From assembly GCA_049509675.1 (NCBI GenBank), contig JBEKZQ010000164.1:1-12550 (forward strand): a stretch of 12,550 nt of DNA, in the 5' to 3' direction. The notes beneath the pieces were generated by a model. That model did not search any database, was not told the DNA's origin, and saw only the letters and a program-made list of their open reading frames with translations. Origin of the DNA: JBEKZQ01 sp049509675. GTDB lineage: Bacteria; Planctomycetota; Planctomycetia; Pirellulales; Thermoguttaceae. Below, one piece after another: positions 7,674 through 12,550 of the stretch. Position numbers and translations under genes: made by a program. Numbering within the stretch: position 1 is the first letter of the stretch; every line of letters begins with the position of its first letter.

Positions 7674-8858
7674 ATGGCGTCTGCCGCTTTGGAAACAACG
7701 CCGATTTCACGGCCGACGGCCGAATCGCCGCCGAAAACCGTCCGCGTCCTGCACGTCATCAATGGCGAGCACTATGCCGGGGCCGAGCGGGTCCAGGATC
7801 TGTTGAGCCTGCACCTGGCGGAGCACGGCTTCGAAGTCGGCCTGGCGTGCCTGAAGCCCGGTAGCTTTGTCGCCATGCGCCAGGCCCGGCACGTCCCCCT
7901 TTATCCGCTGCCGATGAAGGGCCGCTTCGATCTGTCGGTCGTGTGGAAACTGGTCCGCATCATCCGCAAGGAGCACTATGAACTGATTCATTCGCATACG
8001 CCGCGTTCGGCGCTGGTGGCGGCCTTGGCCTCGGCAATCACCGGAGTACACTTGGTGCATCACGTTCACAGCCCGACGCAGTGTGATACCGAGCGGCCTT
8101 GGCAAAACCGGATCAACACGCTGGTGGAGCGCCTGGGACTCCAGCGGGCCTCGGCCGTGATCGCCGTTTCCGACAGCTTGGGGCGATTGGTTCGCGGACG
8201 GAAATGCGCCGCCGGCAAAGTGCATGTGGTGCCCAACGGCGTGGCCGCTCGACCGCCCGTGCCGCTCCGCAATCCGGAAAAAACCGAGTGGACGCTGGGC
8301 GTGATGGCCCTGCTGCGTCCGCGCAAAGGTCTGGAAACCATGCTCGACGCATTGGCCCGATTGCGTCGCCAGGGGTTTCCCGTGCGGCTTCGGGCGGTGG
8401 GTGCTTTTGAAAGCCCGCAGTACCGGGAGCGGATTCTGCACCTGAGCGAAAAGCTCGGGCTCACCCCGGCCATCGATTGGACCGGTTTTGCCCGCGACAT
8501 CGACCGCGAACTGGCGCAGATGGACCTGTTCGTCTTGCCCAGCCTGTGCGGCGAGGGCCTGCCGATGGTGATCCTGGAGGCCATGTCGGCCGGATTGCCG
8601 GTGGTGGCGACCCGCGTCGAGGGCATTCCCGAGGCCCTGCGCGACGGCCTGGAGGGGCTCATCGTGGAACCGAACGATCCCCGCGACCTGGCCCGGGCGA
8701 TCGCGCAGATTATTACCGGCGTGGTGGACGTCGCCAGGCTGCGGGCGGCGGCCTTGCGACGGCACGCCGAGCGGTTCTCCGCCGCCCGGATGGCGGCCGA
8801 CGTAGCCAAAATCTATCGCCACGTGCTGGATTCCGCGGTCACGACTGGCCCGGCGTAG
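7674..8858 (+). CDS. GT4-type (GT-B fold) glycosyltransferase
   Basis: This is a 394-residue cytoplasmic or membrane-associated glycosyltransferase that transfers a sugar from a nucleotide-sugar donor, likely for cell-surface polysaccharide or lipid-linked glycan. The N-terminal Rossmann half starts with VRVLHVINGEHYAGAERV (23-40), whose glycine-rich loop is typical. HSHTPRSALVAALAS (107-121) and VIAVSDSLGRLV (162-173) follow. The C-terminal donor-binding half has the sugar-nucleotide pattern E-x7-E at Glu294 and Glu302 in GEGLPMVILEAMSAGLPVVA, then GIPEAL and EGLIVEPND. There is no signal peptide or TM segment. The ATG at 7674 is chosen because AGGGG lies 7 nt upstream and homology starts shortly after; the frame stays open to 7461, but that extension has no family resemblance. 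The acceptor and sugar cannot be told. Confidence 0.9.
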   Translation: MASAALETTPISRPTAESPPKTVRVLHVINGEHYAGAERVQDLLSLHLAEHGFEVGLACLKPGSFVAMRQARHVPLYPLPMKGRFDLSVVWKLVRIIRKEHYELIHSHTPRSALVAALASAITGVHLVHHVHSPTQCDTERPWQNRINTLVERLGLQRASAVIAVSDSLGRLVRGRKCAAGKVHVVPNGVAARPPVPLRNPEKTEWTLGVMALLRPRKGLETMLDALARLRRQGFPVRLRAVGAFESPQYRERILHLSEKLGLTPAIDWTGFARDIDRELAQMDLFVLPSLCGEGLPMVILEAMSAGLPVVATRVEGIPEALRDGLEGLIVEPNDPRDLARAIAQIITGVVDVARLRAAALRRHAERFSAARMAADVAKIYRHVLDSAVTTGPA

Positions 8859-8903
8859 TCCCCGATTTGAAATGGCGGGCAACCGTGCTTTTCCATCTCG
8901 CGC

Positions 8904-8932
8904 TTGCCATATCGGGCACCGGGTGTTACATT
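8904..8932 (+). promoter_or_regulatory. probable sigma-70 promoter for the 125-residue protein gene
   Basis: TTGCCA (8904-8909) and TACATT (8927-8932) are separated by exactly 17 bp, with a leader of about 35 nt to the ATG at 8973. This suggests the small gene is transcribed on its own as well as, or instead of, by read-through from the glycosyltransferase gene 114 bp upstream. Confidence 0.4.
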
Positions 8933-8972
8933 GCAAGCGTGGCAGCACCCTAGATCGGGCAAGGAGCTTAGT

Positions 8973-9350
8973 ATGGCCCAGTTTCAGGTGATTACCGTTT
9001 GGTGGCCGGATGGTTGGGAGCCGAACGACCCGCTGGATGTTCCAAACTGCATGTGGCAGGCCGGCGAGCAAACCGCCGAGGAGCCGATGAGTTTGGAGCA
9101 GGCCCTGGCCACGGTCCGTGGTCTGAACCGGCAGAACATGGCGCATCCCGGCGCCGTCTGGCACGCGGTGGGAGTTGTGGAAGACGGCTCGGCCTTGTCC
9201 GACGATTGCGGCGACTCGGCCGAGCAATTCGAAGACGCCAGCGGACGCAGCATCCGCCTGCTTCGGCCGCGGGGCAGCGGCAAAGGCGACTGCTCCCACT
9301 GTCCCGCCCACGCCTTCCCCTGTGCTGCCGAGAACGGCGAGCAAGGATAG
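8973..9350 (+). CDS. small uncharacterised protein with C-terminal Cys cluster
   Basis: I do not recognise this 125-residue acidic protein. Its start is well supported: AAGGAG lies 6 nt before the ATG at 8973. It has no signal peptide or membrane segment. The N-terminus is aromatic-rich (ITVWWPDGWEP), and residues 39-55 (MSLEQALATVRGLNRQN) look like an amphipathic helix. A beta-like stretch AVWHAVGVVEDG (61-72) follows, then an acidic segment. The tail at 107-117 is C-SH-C-PAHAFP-C, with His109 and His113 between the cysteines; this could bind a metal, but the spacing is not a standard zinc finger. It is flanked by the glycosyltransferase gene and tRNA-Leu. Real protein is likely given the ribosome site, promoter and composition; function is unknown. 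Confidence 0.7.
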   Translation: MAQFQVITVWWPDGWEPNDPLDVPNCMWQAGEQTAEEPMSLEQALATVRGLNRQNMAHPGAVWHAVGVVEDGSALSDDCGDSAEQFEDASGRSIRLLRPRGSGKGDCSHCPAHAFPCAAENGEQG

Positions 9351-9385
9351 CGGTAGCCGTGCAGAGACCGATTTCCCGGCCGCGG

Positions 9386-9415
9386 TTGGCATCGGCGCGG
9401 CGGCGCTGGTAGAAT
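9386..9415 (+). promoter_or_regulatory. probable promoter for tRNA-Leu
   Basis: TTGGCA (9386-9391) and TAGAAT (9410-9415) are 18 bp apart, placing transcription start near 9422, about 40 nt before the mature tRNA. The rest of the 112-bp gap after the small protein gene holds nothing else that I can support. Confidence 0.45.
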
Positions 9416-9462
9416 CCAATCGGAGTAGTTCCCGGCGCGGCGACGGTCGGGAGCGCAAACGG

Positions 9463-9544
9463 GCCCGGGTGGTGGAATTGGCAGACACGCAAGACTTAGG
9501 ATCTTGTGCCGCAAGGCGTGGGAGTTCAAGTCTCCCCTCGGGCA
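9463..9544 (+). tRNA. tRNA-Leu (anticodon UAG)
   Basis: The full cloverleaf can be folded. Acceptor GCCCGGG (9463-9469) pairs with CTCGGGC (9537-9543) with one G-U, and discriminator A is at 9544. The anticodon stem CAAGA/TCTTG encloses loop CTTAGGA, giving anticodon UAG, which reads CUA and other CUN leucine codons. The variable arm is long (class II), as expected for Leu. The T arm is GGGAG-TTCAAGT-CTCCC (9520-9536). CCA is not encoded; CTC follows. Confidence 0.95.
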
Positions 9545-9549
9545 CTCGT

Positions 9550-9726
9550 CAAGTAACCTCCGTCGACGACCGCGCGGTGCTGTCCCGCAAAGCGTGGCGT
9601 CACCTCGCCGAAGTACATCACCGGCAGGAAGGCCAGGCGCGGATTGATCGCGTGGGCGCGGGATTGCATCTGCCGGATGCAGGCCGGGGTGAAGAACTGG
9701 TGATTGTCATAGAAGTCGTCGATCGA
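9550..9726 (-). pseudogene. orphan fragment of a protein-coding gene next to tRNA-Leu
   Basis: The minus strand encodes about 58 residues of convincing protein: IDDFYDNHQFFTPACIRQMQ, then RAHAINPRLAFLPVMYFGEV, then TPRFAGQHRAVVDG. Upstream, a TGA at 9727-9729 closes the frame directly before it with no start codon. Downstream, it runs into the tRNA gene, where it meets a stop. It is therefore an internal piece of a larger gene. The IDDF start and the INPRLAFLPVMYF strand recall (beta/alpha)8 glycan-active proteins, but this family call is only an impression. It has no relation to hicB just upstream. Confidence 0.5.
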
Positions 9727-9764
9727 TCACTCTCCGTACCTTGTGACGGGCATTGACGTACATG

Positions 9765-10178
9765 TCAATCGCTTGAAATGGATTGCCGTCCCATGTACGC
9801 GTTGGCCGCTTCCACGAGGAAACCGGATCGGGTCTGACCGCGTGCCTCCGCAGCGCGGTCAATGGCGTCCAGAACGCGCTCAGGGATCGTGATGTTGATC
9901 CGCTTGGCACGGACTCGCAACGCCGAGGCATCGACAGTTACCACGGCCCACGTTCCACCACGGTAGTCTGCGTTGTGTCGGTGGTGCTCGACTTTTCCGG
10001 GGCGGGGGATCGGCTTGCCGTCATGGATCAGCCCTTCAATGTGCAACTCGATCGCCTCCTTGGCCATCGCCAAGGCTTCATCTACGGTCCTGCCGGCGGA
10101 GAAGCAACCGGGCAAATCCGGAACGATCACGCCGAAGTCCGACGTGGGGTCTTTATGGAGAACAACAGGAAAATTCAT
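9765..10178 (-). CDS. hicB: HicB antitoxin with C-terminal ribbon-helix-helix domain
   Basis: This is the antitoxin of a type II HicAB system. It binds and neutralises HicA and represses the operon through its DNA-binding domain. It has 137 residues. The N-terminal HicB domain (1-60, partial RNase H fold) shows DFGVIVPDLPGCFSAGRTVDEAL (14-36), the family signature. The C-terminal part KRINITIPERVLDAIDRAA (92-110) and TRSGFLVEAANAYM (116-129) is a ribbon-helix-helix DNA-binding fold, as in many but not all HicB proteins. The ATG overlaps the hicA stop as ATGA, giving translational coupling. A 6-bp inverted repeat (ATTGAC/GTCAAT, 9752-9769) straddles its stop codon. Both genes appear intact. 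Confidence 0.93.
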   Translation of the reverse strand: MNFPVVLHKDPTSDFGVIVPDLPGCFSAGRTVDEALAMAKEAIELHIEGLIHDGKPIPRPGKVEHHRHNADYRGGTWAVVTVDASALRVRAKRINITIPERVLDAIDRAAEARGQTRSGFLVEAANAYMGRQSISSD

Positions 10179-10366
10179 GGCAAACCACTCCAGCCTGCTT
10201 GCTTGAAAATCGCCCTAAGCGTCCCCAAGGGCAGGTCTCGCCTTGGGTGGGGGACAGTCACCAGGCCGGCCTTGGTGGAATGCTTGAATTGTCGATGGCT
10301 GCCTTTGCTGCGAACCAGCCGCCAACCGTCCCGCTCAAGCCTCTTGATGATGTCTCGACTGTTCAT
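10175..10366 (-). CDS. hicA: HicA toxin (mRNA interferase)
   Basis: This is the toxin of the HicAB pair: a small double-stranded-RNA-binding-fold mRNA interferase that cleaves mRNA and stops translation when free of HicB. It has 63 residues, the usual size. MNSRDIIKRLERDGW (1-15) is followed by VRSKGSHRQFKH with the catalytic His24, then VTVPHPRRDLPLGTLRAIFKQAGW (36-59). The ATG at 10366 is chosen because family homology starts there and because an upstream in-frame ATG at 10390 lies inside the promoter. No Shine-Dalgarno is present; the -10 box ends 6 nt before the ATG, so initiation is probably leaderless. The toxin precedes the antitoxin, the common hicAB order. Confidence 0.93.
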   Translation of the reverse strand: MNSRDIIKRLERDGWRLVRSKGSHRQFKHSTKAGLVTVPHPRRDLPLGTLRAIFKQAGWSGLP

Positions 10367-10372
10367 GGGCCT

Positions 10373-10400
10373 ATTATACACATCATACACACTATGTCAA
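10373..10400 (-). promoter_or_regulatory. near-perfect sigma-70 promoter of hicAB with tandem repeats in the spacer
   Basis: On the minus strand, TTGACA (10395-10400) and TATAAT (10373-10378) both match consensus exactly and are 16 bp apart. Only AGGCCC separates TATAAT from the hicA ATG, so transcription should begin at or within a base or two of the start codon. Two tandem 9-mers, TGTGTATGA (10383-10391) and TGTGTATAA (10374-10382), fill the spacer and overlap the -10. They are a natural operator for the ribbon-helix-helix domain of HicB; that role is inferred. Confidence 0.75.
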
Positions 10401-10423
10401 GTCCTTGGGACCAATCGCGCCCG

Positions 10424-10452
10424 TTTACCCCTTGCCAGACATGTGTTAGATT
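10424..10452 (+). promoter_or_regulatory. possible promoter for the CydA-like/cytochrome c operon
   Basis: TTTACC (10424-10429) and TAGATT (10447-10452) are 17 bp apart, diverging from the hicAB promoter, with a leader of about 115 nt. The -10 context GTGTTAGATT resembles GTGTTACATT upstream of the 125-residue protein gene. Nothing else is evident in 10401-10572 apart from the purine-rich ribosome site AGGAGGAAGGGAG before 10573. Confidence 0.3.
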
Positions 10453-10572
10453 AAGAGAATCGACCACCTGACTCGGACCTGTGGCAGGGCGTGCTCAAGG
10501 CTGTTTTGCGCCGCATGGAATGCCGAGCCAGTTCGTCGCAACACATTGCAGCGCAGGAGGAAGGGAGAAGCA

Positions 10573-12033
10573 ATGCACTATCCTTGGTGGTACGTGCCTC
10601 ATCTGACGGCGCCGATGCTCATCGCCACCATCTCGGTGCTGCACGTGCTGGTTTCGCACTATGCGGTCGGCGGCGGGCTGTTCCTGGCCGTGGAGATAAC
10701 CTATGCCTATCGTCATGACCATCGCGACTATCTCGATTACCTGAGAACGCACGCGCGTTTCTTCGTTCTTCTCACCCTCGTTCTGGGCGCCGTCACCGGC
10801 GCGGGGATCTGGTGGACCATCGGCCTGGCGTCGCCCTTGGCCACCGGCGTGTTGATCACGAGCTTTGTCTTCGGTTGGGCCACGGAGTACGTGTTCTTCC
10901 TCGTGGAGATCGTGTCGGCCTTCGTCTTCTATTACTACTGGGGGCGGCTGCCGCAGAGGACCCACGTGATCGTCGTTTGGATCTACGCCATCGCGGCCTG
11001 GGCCAGCCTGGTGATCATCACCGCCATCACCGCGTTCATGCTGCAGCGGGGCAATTGGAAGGGGCCTCACGATTTTTGGAACGGCGTTTGCAACCCGCAG
11101 ACGCTGCCGCAGATCATCGCCCGGACCGGCGGCGCGCTGCTGTTGAGCTCGCTCTACGTGTATCTGCACGCGGCCATCACCATCAAGGACACCACGCTGC
11201 TGAAGCGGATCGAATCGCGATCCGCGCGGCCGGCCCTGTTGGGAGCGATCCTGATCCTGGCCGGCGGGGCGGGCTGGTATTGGATGTTGCCCGATTCCGC
11301 CCGCGCCGCCCTGGGGGCCGCCAGCGCGTTGAACGTCCTGACGGCCCTGATCTTCGCCGTCACCACCGCCGTGTTCATCCTGCTGTACCTGGGTCCATAT
11401 CGCAACCCGGGCTGGATCCGCTCGCCCGGCTTCGCCTTGTCGCTGCTGCTGTTCGGCACGGTCGCGTTCAGCTCCGGCGAGTTCATCCGCGAGGCGGTGC
11501 GCAAACCGTACGTCATTTACAACGTGGTGCTGGCCAACCAGATCCTGCCCGAGGAGGTTGCCGGCCTGCGGCAGAGAGGTTTCCTGGAAGGCGGCACCTG
11601 GACCAGGGCTTTCGTGGCGGCCAAGTACCGGACCAACGCGCAGTTGGTGGTCAACGGGCATATCGACCCGGCCGGCTTTGCCACGTTGCCGCCGGCGGAC
11701 CGCATTGCCTTGGGCGGCCTGATCTTCCAGTACCACTGCAACGATTGCCATGCCGTTGAGGTCGGCTACTCGGCCGTCGGCCCGCTGGTGCAAGGCTGGA
11801 CCCCGCCGATGATCCGCTCCCTGATCGACGACATGCACGTGGTACGCTTCACGATGCCGCCCTGGTCGGGCACGCCGCAGGAGGCCGATCTGTTGGTGGA
11901 ATATCTGGTCAGCATCGCCCCAAAGCGTCCCGGCGGGATGCTTCCCAAAATGGCAGACAGGCAAATGGCAGACAGGCAAACGGCAGACAGGCAAACGGCA
12001 GACAGTCAAATGGCAGACAATCGCGCGAGGTAA
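10573..12033 (+). CDS. CydA-like membrane protein fused to a C-terminal cytochrome c domain
   Basis: This is a 486-residue integral membrane protein, probably part of a respiratory electron-transfer complex. About eight TM helices lie in 12-300. Helix 1 carries His24 and His29 (HVLVSHYAVGGG), helix 3 carries Glu105 and Glu112 (EYVFFLVEIV), and LYVYLHAA carries His199. Their positions recall the haem-b ligands and acidic proton/quinol residues of cytochrome bd subunit I, but the long Q-loop is absent. A single haem-c domain follows (about 375-450) with CNDCH (389-393) and Met428 in FTMPPWSGT as likely axial ligand. It ends in a five-copy MADRQ-type repeat. The ATG at 10573 follows a strong AGGAGG-type site; a TTG at 10546 is in frame but unlikely. 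It may pass electrons from a soluble carrier through haem c; true oxidase activity is unproven. The next gene starts 4 bp beyond the stop. Confidence 0.75.
   Translation: MHYPWWYVPHLTAPMLIATISVLHVLVSHYAVGGGLFLAVEITYAYRHDHRDYLDYLRTHARFFVLLTLVLGAVTGAGIWWTIGLASPLATGVLITSFVFGWATEYVFFLVEIVSAFVFYYYWGRLPQRTHVIVVWIYAIAAWASLVIITAITAFMLQRGNWKGPHDFWNGVCNPQTLPQIIARTGGALLLSSLYVYLHAAITIKDTTLLKRIESRSARPALLGAILILAGGAGWYWMLPDSARAALGAASALNVLTALIFAVTTAVFILLYLGPYRNPGWIRSPGFALSLLLFGTVAFSSGEFIREAVRKPYVIYNVVLANQILPEEVAGLRQRGFLEGGTWTRAFVAAKYRTNAQLVVNGHIDPAGFATLPPADRIALGGLIFQYHCNDCHAVEVGYSAVGPLVQGWTPPMIRSLIDDMHVVRFTMPPWSGTPQEADLLVEYLVSIAPKRPGGMLPKMADRQMADRQTADRQTADSQMADNRAR
11950..12024 (+). repeat. 15-bp tandem repeat, five copies, at the 3' end of the CydA-like gene
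   Basis: The unit ATGGCAGACAGGCAA recurs at 11950, 11965, 11980, 11995 and 12010. Copies 3 and 4 start ACGG, copy 4 has GACAGT, and copy 5 diverges at its end. Being a multiple of three, it keeps frame and encodes MADRQ, MADRQ, TADRQ, TADSQ, MADNR. It makes a charged, polar tail after the cytochrome domain. Confidence 0.95.
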
Positions 12034-12037
12034 TGCG

Positions 12038-12550
12038 ATGGGTCCGAAGTCATTGATCGATACGACGTTCGCGCCGGATCTGCCGGCGCCCGCCTGGTTC
12101 ATCGACCTGTTCAAGATGCTCGGCTTCACGCTGCACGCCGTGCCAATGAACCTATGGTATGCGGGCATCATGGTGGCCATGTTGCTGTATCTGACCGGCA
12201 GCCGCCAGGGCACACGCTTCTCGGCCCGGCTCATGGGCCAAATGCCCGTGATCGTTGCCCTGGGCATCAATTTTGGGATCGTGCCGCTGTTGTTCCTTCA
12301 GGTCGGTTATGCGCGGGCGTTCTACCCGGCCACGATCCTCATGGCCTGGTTCTGGCTGGCGATCATCGTCTTGCTGATTGGGGCCTATGTGGGCGTCTAC
12401 GTCTACGCCTTCGGCCTGCGAAGCGACGGGTCGATGCCGGCCTGGCGACGGGCCAGCGGTTGGCTCGCGGCGGGACTGTTCGTCGCGATCGGCTTCCTTT
12501 TCGCCAACGGCCTGAGCCTTGTGGAAAACGTAACGTCGTGGCCGGACCTG
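12038..12550 (+). CDS. second CydA-like multi-helix membrane protein, cut off by the window end
   Basis: The frame is open from the ATG at 12038 to the last base (171 codons, no stop), so the C-terminus is missing. Four TM helices are visible at about 24-52, 69-92, 98-125 and 141-163. The first carries His33 in MLGFTLHAVPMNLW, and the second has GINFGIVPLLFLQVGYARAF. The GINFG string recalls the INF-GVxTG region of CydA, so I read it as a related subunit that partners the upstream cytochrome-c-fused protein, perhaps by gene duplication. The start follows the previous stop by 4 bp, with GCGAGG of that gene's end as a weak ribosome site, so the two are probably co-transcribed and coupled. It could instead be an unrelated haem-binding membrane protein. 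Confidence 0.65.
   Translation, partial: MGPKSLIDTTFAPDLPAPAWFIDLFKMLGFTLHAVPMNLWYAGIMVAMLLYLTGSRQGTRFSARLMGQMPVIVALGINFGIVPLLFLQVGYARAFYPATILMAWFWLAIIVLLIGAYVGVYVYAFGLRSDGSMPAWRRASGWLAAGLFVAIGFLFANGLSLVENVTSWPDL

Noticed and set aside
7707..9545. 612-codon open frame on the minus strand opposite the glycosyltransferase and the small protein gene
   Set aside because: It is an antisense shadow of high-GC codons: Arg/Gly/His/Gln-rich, with no recognisable domain. It also runs across the tRNA.
9752..9769. ATTGAC/GTCAAT inverted repeat as the hicAB terminator
   Set aside because: The stem is short and AT-rich, has no T run and overlaps the hicB stop codon. It is mentioned under hicB only.
11950..12024. 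CRISPR array
   Set aside because: The repeat is a direct 15-bp tandem with no spacers and lies inside a coding frame.
10495..12270. 591-codon open frame on the minus strand opposite the CydA-like genes
   Set aside because: Composition (runs of Arg, Gly, Gln, Asp, His) is that of a shadow, and the plus strand carries clear membrane helices and a CxxCH site.

Overview
This is a GC-rich bacterial window that looks planctomycete-like (Planctomycetota, perhaps Pirellulales). That placement is an inference. It rests on a short STAS protein of the type common there, a large secreted glycoside-hydrolase-like protein, a CydA-like membrane protein fused to cytochrome c, and small unrecognised proteins. 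No rRNA or taxonomic marker is present.

Left block (about 1-4140, minus strand). This is a signal-transduction unit: an exported LTXXQ/Spy-like protein (2180-3892), then an OmpR-family response regulator (1370-2023), then a CusS/CpxA-like sensor kinase (82-1377). The order recalls CpxP-CpxRA or metal-responsive systems, in which a periplasmic sensor protein tunes the kinase. The kinase breaks off inside its ATP-binding domain. The block has transposase debris on its upstream side (IS66 fragment, 3994-4143) and possibly at its other end (1-107). By eye it is also less GC-rich than the DNA to its right, so it may be an acquired and decaying cassette. The IS66 fragment runs into the 5' end of a STAS gene (4118-4441, plus), which has lost its native N-terminus.

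Middle block (4447-9350). A 941-residue secreted glycoside-hydrolase-like protein of probable clan GH-A type lies on the minus strand (4447-7272). Across a 401-bp divergent gap is a GT4-type glycosyltransferase (7674-8858, plus), followed by a 125-residue unrecognised protein with its own probable promoter (8973-9350).

tRNA and toxin-antitoxin block (9386-10400). A tRNA-Leu(UAG) gene (9463-9544) is followed directly by an orphan antisense coding fragment (about 9550-9726). Next comes a HicA-HicB toxin-antitoxin pair on the minus strand (9765-10366). It is driven by a near-perfect sigma-70 promoter placed so close to hicA that the transcript should be leaderless.

Right block (10573 to window end, plus). 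Two adjacent membrane-protein genes look like a divergent cytochrome-bd-type module. The first has a CydA-like membrane part with a C-terminal cytochrome c domain and ends in five 15-bp tandem repeats. The second is a CydA-like multi-helix protein cut off by the window. This is the most biochemically interesting part of the window: a likely electron-transfer complex that takes electrons through haem c rather than being a canonical quinol oxidase. Its exact role cannot be read from sequence alone.
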